Below are positions 18,031 to 25,922 of a stretch of 64,000 nt of DNA, in pieces; the first letter of the stretch is position 1, and each line of letters starts with the position of its first letter. Made by a program: the position numbers and the translations under genes. Below the pieces are notes generated by a model. It did no database searches. It was not told the origin of the DNA and was given only the letters and a program-made list of their open reading frames with translations. Origin of the DNA: VAZQ01 sp963725185 (lineage in GTDB: Bacteria > Pseudomonadota > Alphaproteobacteria > Rhizobiales > Xanthobacteraceae); NCBI GenBank assembly GCA_963725185.1, contig CAVRXO010000012.1, forward strand, positions 1 to 64,000, in the 5' to 3' direction.

Positions 18031-18436
18031 ATGCATCTTGATCGGTTTCATCAACAGCGAGCATATCTGCCTCGGACATTGCGTGCGCTGATCGCCATCA
18101 CGTTGGCGGCCAGTCTGGTGGGCTGCGGAAAATTCGGGGCAAGGCGAGAAGGGTGACCCGGGACCGGCCGGTCCTCCCGGCCCAAAGGGCGATGCCGGGC
18201 CGCGCGGGGCGGCCGGGCCTGCGGGGGCGTCGGGCTCGTTGCGGATCGTGCGCGCCAATTGCGATGCGACCAGCTGCACGGCACAATGCGGTGACGATGA
18301 AGTGCTCCTCATCGCTTATTGCGGCAGCGCCCGAAACGCGGCCACGTTTCCAACCGAGCGCACCGCCTCGTGCCGCGCCCGAAACGCCGCCAACAATCCC
18401 CTCATCGCCGCCTGCGCCAAAGCCGCCGCTCAGTAG
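18031..18436 (+). CDS. Collagen-like repeat lipoprotein, one frameshift
   Basis: The start (GAGGGGGG then ATG) leads into a signal with lipobox LVGC (cleavage before Cys, about residue 31). After a one-base break near 18140 the frame continues with about ten Gly-X-Y triplets (GEKGDPGPAGPPGPKGDAG and on), a collagen-like triple-helix segment. It ends with a short Cys-rich domain (CDATSCTAQCGDDE, AYCGS, ASCRAR, ACAKA). The repaired protein is about 134 residues. Cys-rich collagen-like lipoproteins of this size are seen in related soil alphaproteobacteria, but no function is known to me. Trimer formation at the outer surface is inference. Confidence 0.7.
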
Positions 18437-18833
18437 GCGCGGCCCGACCGCCATCCGTTCTTGAACGTGCCGGGCACCCTCCGCTTCCCCTTCCCCTTCC
18501 GGGCAGAGCAATCGCATATGATGAAACCGCCGCGCTCTCGGGGACACCTCCCCCTGCAAGGGGGAGGTCGGATCGCGTAGCGATCCGGGTGGGGGTCCCG
18601 CCACAAGCGCCGAATTTGCTGGGAGACGAGACCCCCACCCGGCGCCTTCGGCGCCACCCTCCCCCTTTCAGGGGGAGGGAAAAGGCACCACCGTGCCAAA
18701 CAACAAAATTCAAATGCGATTGCCGTGCCCTTCGGGGAGGCTGGAGGACGCGCCGCTGGCGCGTTGGGCAGCTTGGCAAATGCCTTGAAATGGTGGTTAT
18801 GGCTCCCTGAGGAATAAATCGAGGGAGGACGCG
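18437..18833. repeat. Gene-free interval with long palindromic repeat (family C, copy 1)
   Basis: From about 18516 to 18680 runs a composite element with CTCCCCCTGCAAGGGGGAGG, GATCGCGTAGCGATC, GGCGCCTTCGGCGCC and CCTCCCCCTTTCAGGGGGAG hairpins. A near-identical element lies at 56522-56727. No gene seen. The promoter of the next gene should lie after 18700. Confidence 0.75.
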
Positions 18834-19829
18834 ATGAGGAGTTTCGGGAAAGGTCTGCGCGCGACATTGATCCTGCTCGCGGGCGTGACATCGATTGCGC
18901 TCCAGCCGGTTCATTCAAATGCGCAGGATTTTTCCGGCCGGCCGATCCGCATGCTGGTCGGGCTTGCGGCCGGCGGCGCCACCGACGTGATGGCGCGCAT
19001 CGTCGGCCAGAAGATGAGCGAAGGCCTCCACACCCCGGTGCTGGTCGAGAACAAGGCCGGCGGCAATTTCATTCCGGCCGTGCGCGAGCTCACCGGCTCG
19101 CCGCCCGACGGCCATACGCTGTTCTTCATCTCGACCAGCACCTTGATCACGCAGCCGCTGCATCCCGACTATCCGTTCGATCTCACCAAGCTGACGCCGA
19201 TCACCCAGGTGGCGACCGGGCCGCTGATCCTGGTCGTGCGCAAGGATCTGCCGATCAAGAGCGTCCGCGACCTCATCGACTATGCCAAGCAGAACCCCGG
19301 AAAGCTCAGCTTCGGCGCCGGCGGCGGGACCGGCAGCTCGCTCTATTTCGCCACCGAGCTGTTGAAGTCGAAGACCGGGATCACCGCGGCCACCATTCCG
19401 TACCGGGGCGCCGGACCGGCGTTGAACGATCTCCTGGGCGGCCATATCGACGCGATGTTCGACGCCATGCCGGTGATGGCCAATCAGGTCAAGGCCGGCA
19501 CCGTCACGGCGCTCGCGGTGACGAGCCCGCAGCGCTCCTCCGCCCTGCCCGACGTGCCGACCGTAATGGAGTCGGGCGTCCCCGACTATGAGATCGCCGG
19601 CTGGTTTGGAATTCTCGCGCCCGCCGGCACGCCGCCCGCGATCGCCCAGCGCTTACGCGACGAGGTCGCCAAGGCGGTCGCGGCTCCCGACGTGGTGGCG
19701 CAGCTCGATTCCCAAGGCATGGAGCCGCTCGCCTCGCAGCCGAAGGAATGGCACGACTACATGCTGGCCGAGCTCGACCGCTACGCGAAGATCATTAAAG
19801 ACGCCAACATCAAGCCCGAAGCGGATTAG
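18834..19829 (+). CDS. Tripartite tricarboxylate transporter substrate-binding protein (Bug family)
   Basis: The protein is 331 residues with a signal peptide ending near SNAQD. Family motifs are all present: IRMLVGLAAGGATDVMARIV, VENKAGGNFIPAVRELTGSP, SFGAGGGTGSSLYFATELL and VPYRGAGPALNDLLGGHID-type text in the second lobe. The start has GGGAGG five bases upstream. It is followed 113 bases later by an alpha/beta hydrolase gene on the same strand. The two may form a unit that takes up and cleaves one compound; that link is inference. The ligand is unknown. Confidence 0.88.
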   Translation: MRSFGKGLRATLILLAGVTSIALQPVHSNAQDFSGRPIRMLVGLAAGGATDVMARIVGQKMSEGLHTPVLVENKAGGNFIPAVRELTGSPPDGHTLFFISTSTLITQPLHPDYPFDLTKLTPITQVATGPLILVVRKDLPIKSVRDLIDYAKQNPGKLSFGAGGGTGSSLYFATELLKSKTGITAATIPYRGAGPALNDLLGGHIDAMFDAMPVMANQVKAGTVTALAVTSPQRSSALPDVPTVMESGVPDYEIAGWFGILAPAGTPPAIAQRLRDEVAKAVAAPDVVAQLDSQGMEPLASQPKEWHDYMLAELDRYAKIIKDANIKPEAD

Positions 19830-19942
19830 CACCCGGTCCAGGAAGGTTCGGAAGGGCGGACGGCAACCTCCGCCGTTTACTTTCCGTCATGCGTCATCCG
19901 CTTTGAAAGCTTCCGTCGAAATCAGCGTTGAAAGGAGACTCC

Positions 19943-21097
19943 ATGCCGGCCAGAGGTCCCTGGATCGACCACTTTGGCGACAACTTCCTGTGGTCGAACG
20001 CCACCCTCATCATCAAGGGCATGGCGCCCTATGGGGTGGTGGCGCTCGAGGAGATGGATCGCGCCTGCGAGCGGCTGCGGCCGCGGCAGCATGAGCCGCA
20101 GGCCTGGTGGGAGGAATGGGGCGCGCTTGCCGCCGAGATCGAGCGCAAGGCTGAGGCGGCGGCCGCGGCCGGCCGCCCGCACACCGCCGGCGACTACTAC
20201 CTGCGCGCCGGCAACTACTACTACAACGCCGAGCGCTTCATCCTGCCGGGCGACGAGAAGCGCGAATGGGGCCGCAAGGCCTATCGCTGCTATCATGCCG
20301 GCATCAGGCTGCGGCATCCCAACATCGAGTTCGTCGAGGTGCCCTACGAGAACACGACTCTGCCGGCTCTGTTCATGAAGGCGCCGGTCGTCGGCCCCGC
20401 CCCGACCGTGGTGATCGTCAACGGCATGGACAATGCCAAGGAGATGAGCATCTTTTTCGCCGGGCTCGAATTCGCCCGCCGCGGCATGCACACGCTCGCC
20501 ATGGACGGGCCCGGCCAGGGCGAGAGCCTGCGCATGCGCGGCATCTACAGCCGCTACGACTACGAGGTTCCGGGTGCCGCCGCGTTCGACTATGTGGCGC
20601 GCCGCAGCGAGGTCGATGCCAAGCGCGTCGCCATCATGGGCTACAGCTTCGGCGGCTATTACTCCTCGCGCATCGCCGCCTTCGAGAAGCGCTACGCGGC
20701 TTGCATCGCGCTCTCGGCGCTGCACTGGGACCTGGCCGGCTGGCAGCAGCGCATCCTGGAGAAGAACCGGAGCGATCCCAAATCGGTCGCGCAATCGAAC
20801 TTCCAGTTCCAGTGGGTGGTCAATGCCGGCACGCCCGAGCAAGCAATCGAGATCGCCAGGAAATTCTCGCTCAAGGACGTGGCCCAAAACATCACCTGCC
20901 CGTTCCTGGTCACCCATGGCGGCAACGACCGCGTGGTGCCGTGCGAGAACGCGCAGAAGCTCTATGACGCGGTCGGCTCGGCGCGCAAGACCATCAAGAT
21001 CTTCACGCCCGAGGAAGGCGGCGCCGAGCACGCCCACGTGGACAACCGCCAGGTCGGCATCGATTTCGCCGCCGACTGGCTGGCGGAGAATATGTAG
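19943..21097 (+). CDS. Alpha/beta hydrolase (dienelactone/dihydropseudooxynicotine-hydrolase-like)
   Basis: The protein is 384 residues with no signal peptide. An N-terminal helical cap of about 150 residues (AGNYYYNAERFILPGDEKRE) precedes a hydrolase core. The core has PTVVIVNGMDNAKE (oxyanion strand), MDGPGQGES, the nucleophile elbow GYSFGGYYSS (Ser, about residue 236), the acid region THGGNDRVVPCENA, and a His near EEGGAEHAHVDN. The cap and core order matches C-C bond or ester hydrolases such as 2,6-dihydropseudooxynicotine hydrolase, but the substrate cannot be read from the sequence. The ATG follows AAGGAGA. It probably shares a transcript with the binding-protein gene before it. Confidence 0.82.
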   Translation: MPARGPWIDHFGDNFLWSNATLIIKGMAPYGVVALEEMDRACERLRPRQHEPQAWWEEWGALAAEIERKAEAAAAAGRPHTAGDYYLRAGNYYYNAERFILPGDEKREWGRKAYRCYHAGIRLRHPNIEFVEVPYENTTLPALFMKAPVVGPAPTVVIVNGMDNAKEMSIFFAGLEFARRGMHTLAMDGPGQGESLRMRGIYSRYDYEVPGAAAFDYVARRSEVDAKRVAIMGYSFGGYYSSRIAAFEKRYAACIALSALHWDLAGWQQRILEKNRSDPKSVAQSNFQFQWVVNAGTPEQAIEIARKFSLKDVAQNITCPFLVTHGGNDRVVPCENAQKLYDAVGSARKTIKIFTPEEGGAEHAHVDNRQVGIDFAADWLAENM

Positions 21098-21135
21098 GAA
21101 TGGCATGCCCGGGCGGGCTCTAACCTCCAACGAAT

Positions 21136-21594
21136 CTAATTGGCCGGCGCCAACTTGATGGAGGCTTCGGGGCGGTTGCCGATAATTCCGAGACCTATCA
21201 TCATCCGTATGATGTTGTTGGCTGCGCCATCTGTTATTTCGAAAGTGCTGCGACCTACATATTTGTTATCCGGCGCCAGAAATACCTGACCGCCGCCGTA
21301 CCTGAATGTTACATCCTCGAACACGCAGTTACGAAATTCGTGATCGTCCAGGACGACCGCCTCCTTGCTGAAATGACAGTCCGAAACGGTTTTTGTCTTC
21401 AAGATCGAAAACCAGCCGAGCCTCTCGGCCACAGAGGCGCAGCTGGCCAGAACAGAGAGCGTAAGCACCAGCCCAAGCGCTCCCGACACGATATGGTGTG
21501 TGCGCACAATATTGCGCCCATATCGAAGAGCGACGACAAGAAACGAGACTGAGGCAACGATTTGAAGAATGCTCGCATTGAGCCCCCAGTCCAT
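21136..21594 (-). CDS. Small membrane protein of unknown function
   Basis: The protein is 152 residues with two membrane helices at the N-terminus (LQIVASVSFLVVALRYG and IVSGALGLVLTLSVLASCAS). A soluble domain follows with several short strands: CHFSKEAVVLDDHEFRNCVF, VTFRYGGGQVFLAPDN and STFEITDGAANNIIRMM, perhaps a small beta-helix-like fold. I do not recognise the family. It stands alone on this strand, converging on the hydrolase gene, and its codon use is less GC-biased than its neighbours. Confidence 0.65.
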   Translation of the reverse strand: MDWGLNASILQIVASVSFLVVALRYGRNIVRTHHIVSGALGLVLTLSVLASCASVAERLGWFSILKTKTVSDCHFSKEAVVLDDHEFRNCVFEDVTFRYGGGQVFLAPDNKYVGRSTFEITDGAANNIIRMMIGLGIIGNRPEASIKLAPAN

Positions 21595-21878
21595 GCTGAT
21601 CCTCCTGGCGGTCTATTTCTGGGCACGAGTTTGCGGCAAAGCGGAGACGCCCGAACGCATCGGCGGCGGCCCCATAGCTCTATACCGCAACTTCGACATG
21701 GCTACCAAGCGCGCAAGATCGAAGCAGTCATCTCTTGGCGACACCGGGCCTTCAGCGAGTTCGAGATCCGTGCCCCCGCATCCAAGAGCGCACCGGCGCG
21801 GACGAAGGCGGATTATACCAAAAATTGATTTGGCGCCGGCCGGCCCCCTACTACAATAAGGCAACAGGAGGTGCCGCC

Positions 21879-22340
21879 ATGATGACCAAGGCCAAAATCG
21901 CCCTGACTGCCGCCATTATCCTCGGCGCCGCGTCCGCGGCTCTGGCGAAGGACAGCGGTCCGCCCAAAATCGACATTCAGAAGACCTGTCGGGAGAGCTC
22001 GAGTGCGTTGAGCGGCTTGACCGGGAATAACAGCCAGGACCTCGATACGTGCATGAACGACGAGAACGAGGCGCGCGAGCAGCTCACCAAGAACTGGACG
22101 AGTTATCCGGCGCTTGCCAAGTCGGCGTGCCTTAAGCCAAGTGAGTTCCTGCCCGGCTATGTCGAGTGGCTATCGTGCATCGAGATGACACGCGACGTGA
22201 TAAAGATGCGGAAAGACCAGGCTAAGTCGGCGCCGGCCAGCGACCAATCGTCCGGCGGACGAACCGGCTCCGGGTCCAGGGAGTGTCCGGTCGTGCAGAC
22301 TGCAGACGACGGCTCAATCGATTGGGTCATCAATTGCTAG
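21879..22340 (+). CDS. Small exported protein of unknown function
   Basis: The protein is 153 residues. A clear signal peptide (KIALTAAIILGAASAALA) is followed by KIDIQKTCRESSSALSGLTG and a helical segment with spaced Cys residues (QDLDTCMNDENEAREQL, KSACLKPSEF, EWLSCIEMTRD), suggesting two disulfide-linked helices. A linker rich in Gly, Ser and Arg follows, with a C-terminal Cys tail. Small periplasmic Cys-pair proteins like this are frequent in Bradyrhizobium-type genomes; no function is assigned. The ATG is preceded by AGGAGG. Confidence 0.72.
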   Translation: MMTKAKIALTAAIILGAASAALAKDSGPPKIDIQKTCRESSSALSGLTGNNSQDLDTCMNDENEAREQLTKNWTSYPALAKSACLKPSEFLPGYVEWLSCIEMTRDVIKMRKDQAKSAPASDQSSGGRTGSGSRECPVVQTADDGSIDWVINC

Positions 22341-22778
22341 ACTGCCGTCGCCGGCCGCGGCCATGAATCTTATGCGCTGCCGCTCTTGATCAAACATTCG
22401 CGTTGCTGATGGTTCCTTTACGCCACGTATGCAGAAGACGGCGGCGTTGGTTATCTGGAATTTACAGAATGTACTACATTTCATTTTTTGGAAAGGCCAA
22501 GCCGGCCAAGATCGATTAGAACCGGTGCTGGGAGCGGCGTCTGCACCTGAGCCCATCATCCGTGCTTACTGGCGGGCGCGTTTCGATTTGCTTGCTCCGG
22601 ATTGCGCCGGTGCTGCCGGGAGGCGCACCGGGCGACCCTGCATTTGGTTCACCGATCGCGGCTGACGCCGGATCTGCCGAAGACGCTCCATTGCTGCCGC
22701 GATTGCGCAAGAGGCCCCGACGTTTGCATGGGGCGAGCGCACGTCCTGTTGGCTTCCTATCAGAAGGCGGGACTGCGC
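22341..22778. other. Gene-free interval
   Basis: No gene, repeat or clear hairpin recognised. A more AT-rich patch at about 22460-22500 may hold promoter elements for the RND adaptor gene, but no pair of -35 and -10 boxes is convincing. Confidence 0.5.
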
Positions 22779-24044
22779 ATGAATAGATCAGTGCGAGGAT
22801 TAAGCACGCTCGCCGGCATCGTCGCCCTTGGAACGTGGGCCTTCTGGCATTGGGGCCTGCCGCCCTTCGCGCAGGGTATCCGGTCCGGCGCCAATCCGGG
22901 TGAGGCCGTTCCGGTGCTCGCGGCCCCGGCACGCAGCGCGGACGTTCCGGTCTACCTTGGCGGCGTTGGCACGGTGCAAGCCTTCAATACGGTGCTCGTG
23001 CGGACCCAGGTCGATGGCAAGTTGATGAAGATCGACTTCACGGAGGGGAAGGAGGTTGTGCAGGGATCGGTCATAGCCAAGATCGATCCTACGCTCTATC
23101 AGGCGCAATACGATCAGGCGGTCGCGAAGAAGGCGCAAGATGAAGCTCAGCTCGCCAACGCCAAGCTCGACCTTCAGCGCTATATCAAGCTCGCCGCCAC
23201 CAATGCGGTGCAGACCCAGCAAGTCGACACGCAAAGATCATTGGTCGATCAGCTGGTCGCACAGACCCAGGGCGATCAGGGGGCGATCGACAATGCCAGA
23301 GGCGTGCTCGACTATACGGCCATCGTGGCGCCGCTTACCGGCGTGACCGGCATCCGCCAGGTCGACGAGGGCAACATCGTCCACGCCACCGATACGACCG
23401 GCATCGTGACCATCACGCAGATCAAGCCGGTCGCGGTGCTCTTCAGCCTGCCGCAGCAGGACCTTCCTTATGTCAAGAGGGTCTTGTCGGGCGGGCGGTT
23501 GCAGGCGCAGGCCATGACGCTCGACGGAGCGAACGTCATCGACGACGGCAGGGTCATCGTGCTCAACAATCAAATCGATCAGACGACCGGCGCCGTGCAG
23601 CTCAAGGCCGAGTTTCCCAATGCGAATGTCCAGCTTTGGCCGGGACAGTTCGTCAACGTGCGGGTCCTGATCGACACGTTGCGCGGCGCGATCGTCGTCC
23701 CGATCGCCGCCGTGCAGGAGGGCCCCGATGGTCAGTTCGTGTATATCGTCAACGATGACGGCACGGTCGCCTTGCGTCCCGTCACCGTCAAGCCGGGGGA
23801 AGACCGCCAAGCGGTCATCTCGAGCGGGGTTTCGGCGCAAGAGCGCGTCGTGCTCAGCGGATTTGGGCGTCTCACGGACGGCAGCAAAGTCGAGGTGGCG
23901 AGCGCCGATCCGAATGGCTCGGCCCCGGATGAGCGGGCGCAACCATCGCCGCGATCACAGGGCGGAGCTCGCAAAGGCCAGGCCCAGCCGGCGCCGTCCA
24001 ATGCAGTGGGCCAAGGGGCGCAGAGCCGGCCGATCCTTCCGTGA
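22779..24044 (+). CDS. RND efflux periplasmic adaptor (MdtA/HlyD-like), no pump gene beside it
   Basis: The protein is 421 residues. An N-terminal anchor (GLSTLAGIVALGTWAFWHW) is followed by the lipoyl half-motif VGTVQAFNTVLVRTQVDGKL, a coiled-coil hairpin (about 105-165, YQAQYDQAVAKKAQDEAQL), and then APLTGVTGIRQVDEGNIVHA, the second half-motif, and beta-barrel strands (LFSLPQQDLPYVKRV, LWPGQFVNVRVLIDTL). These are the features of MdtA-type membrane fusion proteins that join an RND pump to TolC. The C-terminal 50 residues are a low-complexity Ser/Gln/Ala tail. Neither an RND transporter nor TolC gene follows; the next gene is unrelated. Confidence 0.88.
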   Translation: MNRSVRGLSTLAGIVALGTWAFWHWGLPPFAQGIRSGANPGEAVPVLAAPARSADVPVYLGGVGTVQAFNTVLVRTQVDGKLMKIDFTEGKEVVQGSVIAKIDPTLYQAQYDQAVAKKAQDEAQLANAKLDLQRYIKLAATNAVQTQQVDTQRSLVDQLVAQTQGDQGAIDNARGVLDYTAIVAPLTGVTGIRQVDEGNIVHATDTTGIVTITQIKPVAVLFSLPQQDLPYVKRVLSGGRLQAQAMTLDGANVIDDGRVIVLNNQIDQTTGAVQLKAEFPNANVQLWPGQFVNVRVLIDTLRGAIVVPIAAVQEGPDGQFVYIVNDDGTVALRPVTVKPGEDRQAVISSGVSAQERVVLSGFGRLTDGSKVEVASADPNGSAPDERAQPSPRSQGGARKGQAQPAPSNAVGQGAQSRPILP

Positions 24045-24171
24045 GTGCAGTTCCCCCGGAGAGTTTGCTCATGCGCGATCCCCGGATTCTCGCTCGATCG
24101 GTAATGTGCTGTTCATGCGGTCGTAAGGTCTGCCTGATTAAGCTTGCAGATCCAAACTCTGGAGGGCGAGC

Positions 24172-25092
24172 ATGCGGCCGTTCGTGATTATCTCCGTGCT
24201 GTTGGTCTTTGCCGGTCCCGCCGCCGCGCAGGGCTGGCAGGAATACAGCTACCCGGACTATTCCTTCAGGGTGAGCTTCCCGGCCGCGCCTCAGATCGAA
24301 GCCACGACGTTTGAGGTCGCTGAGGATCGCACGGTCGCGGCTCATGTCTATTCGGTTCGCCGCGACAACGCCGAGTTCAGCGTGACGGTTGCAGAGCTCT
24401 CCGATTCCGGCTTGGCCGAGGCCGCGGTCATCGATCATGCGATCAAGATGCTGTCCGAAGGCGGCCAAGTGAAGGTCAACATTCCTCACCGCATCAACCG
24501 GGTCTTTGGCCGTCAGCTCAGCATCCTGGAGGGAGACGGAAGCCGCGCGGCGGTTGCGCTGTTCGACCACAGTGGTCGGCTGTATCAGATCGAAGGGAAA
24601 TCGCTTCCCAACGGGGCCGATGCGACGGCGGACAGCATCCGCTTCGTGCAATCCCTCATATTCACCGGCGGCGGCTCCAACCGCACGGCGGAGGAAATTC
24701 GTGCCGCCCAGCCGGCCTGCAACCAACCAGGCAACCAACCGGACGGATCTGCGGTTGCTTCGGGCACTGCCCCCGGTGGCGCGCAGCGGCTTGAGATACG
24801 TTGCCGTCGCCAGCAATCCATGGCCGCGCTGGTAAGCTCGCTACGTTCCGGCGACCTGTCGGGCGCGCAGCAAGCCTATGCAGCCCTGAACCAGCTCCAA
24901 GGCGGCGGCCAGCCACAGTTTGCGAACCCCAACGGGCCCTTGGCCCAGGCGATGAGCCAAGTCGGGCAGGCTCTCCAGAGCGGCGATTTGACCGGGGCTC
25001 AGCAGGCCCTGGCGTCGCTGCAGCGCGGGCGGCGCGGCCCCCGCCAGCCTCCGCGGGATGCCGAAGGCGCGGCCGAAGGCGCGCAGCCTTGA
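24172..25092 (+). CDS. Exported protein of unknown function
   Basis: The protein is 306 residues. Its signal peptide (FVIISVLLVFAGPAAAQG) is followed by a domain of about 165 residues with YPDYSFRVSFPAAPQIEATT and VYSVRRDNAEFSVTVAELSD. This resembles the many periplasmic proteins that begin with a YxDxGFxVxFP segment. The second half is a low-complexity linker followed by two near-repeats, SLRSGDLSGAQQAYAALNQL and ALQSGDLTGAQQALASLQRG, a helical motif seen in biofilm- or secretion-related proteins. No function is assigned. It follows the RND adaptor by 127 bases on the same strand. Confidence 0.7.
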   Translation: MRPFVIISVLLVFAGPAAAQGWQEYSYPDYSFRVSFPAAPQIEATTFEVAEDRTVAAHVYSVRRDNAEFSVTVAELSDSGLAEAAVIDHAIKMLSEGGQVKVNIPHRINRVFGRQLSILEGDGSRAAVALFDHSGRLYQIEGKSLPNGADATADSIRFVQSLIFTGGGSNRTAEEIRAAQPACNQPGNQPDGSAVASGTAPGGAQRLEIRCRRQQSMAALVSSLRSGDLSGAQQAYAALNQLQGGGQPQFANPNGPLAQAMSQVGQALQSGDLTGAQQALASLQRGRRGPRQPPRDAEGAAEGAQP

Positions 25093-25176
25093 CGCTCGAT
25101 CACGCTTGGGCGACCACAGCGCAGTGGCCGGATCACTTTGCGGCCCCCATCATGACCGCTGGCGTCGGTGAACATC

Positions 25177-25872
25177 ATGCCCATCCGTGCGGTTCTGTTC
25201 GACAAGGACGGCACGCTGATCGATTTCGATCGCACCTGGGGACCGGCCGTTGAATCGACGCTGAGGCGCTTGGCGCGCGGCGATGATGCGCTCTATCGCG
25301 AGCTTTCGGCGGTCAGCGGTCTTCAGGACGGAGCCCGCTTTCTGCCCGGCTCCCCGTTGATAGGCGAGCCAACGAGCGTGTTTGCATCGCTCTGGGCGAA
25401 CCTGCTGGGGCGACCCGCCGATGCGTCATTTTTCGGCGAGGTCGACTCGCTCCTGTGCGAGCTGACGACCGCAAGCCTGGTGGCGATCGGCGATCCCAAG
25501 GCCGTTTTGGCCGATCTCGCCGGCCGCGGCTACCGGCTTGGGCTGATCACCAATGATGCCGAAGCGACCGCGCGCGACCATGTGCGCAAGCTTGGCCTGG
25601 ATCGCTTGTTGTCCTTCATTGCCGGCTATGATTCCGGCTTCGGCGCCAAGCCGGCGCCGGGCCCGGTGTTTGCCTTCGCGGCCGCGGTTGGAGTGCCGAC
25701 GGCGGAAACTGTCGTTGTCGGCGACACCGCGCTCGATGTCGCGACCGCCCGCGCCGCCGGCGCCCGCGCCGTCATGGTGCTGAGCGGGCCAAAATCGCTC
25801 GATGATGTGCAACACGCCAAGGCGGACGCCGTCATCCCGTCGATTTCGCAACTCCCGGCATGGCTCGAGTGA
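25177..25872 (+). CDS. HAD-superfamily phosphatase (phosphoglycolate-phosphatase-like)
   Basis: The protein is 231 residues. Motif I is VLFDKDGTLIDFD (nucleophile and acid Asp), motif II is GLITNDA, motif III is a Lys in FGAKPAPGP, and motif IV is VVGDTALDVATARAAGA. The cap (about 15-90) is helical, as in subclass C1. This order fits phosphoglycolate phosphatase relatives; the substrate is not certain. The ATG at 25177 is used; a GTG three codons earlier is possible. Bases 25444-25877, covering the C-terminal two thirds, recur at 32292-32725 with only scattered substitutions. Confidence 0.85.
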   Translation: MPIRAVLFDKDGTLIDFDRTWGPAVESTLRRLARGDDALYRELSAVSGLQDGARFLPGSPLIGEPTSVFASLWANLLGRPADASFFGEVDSLLCELTTASLVAIGDPKAVLADLAGRGYRLGLITNDAEATARDHVRKLGLDRLLSFIAGYDSGFGAKPAPGPVFAFAAAVGVPTAETVVVGDTALDVATARAAGARAVMVLSGPKSLDDVQHAKADAVIPSISQLPAWLE

Positions 25873-25877
25873 AGCAG
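25444..25877 (+). repeat. 434-bp direct repeat, copy 1
   Basis: This is the 3' part of the HAD phosphatase gene, matching 32292-32725 over its full length without a gap. The homology starts at GACTCGCTCCTG and stops after GAAGCAG; the flanks differ completely. About a dozen substitutions were counted by eye. The two copies enclose about 6.4 kb. Confidence 0.92.
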
Positions 25878-25922
25878 GCTTTGACATCGCGATAGTCATT
25901 CCACGGTGTCTTCGTACTCCGT

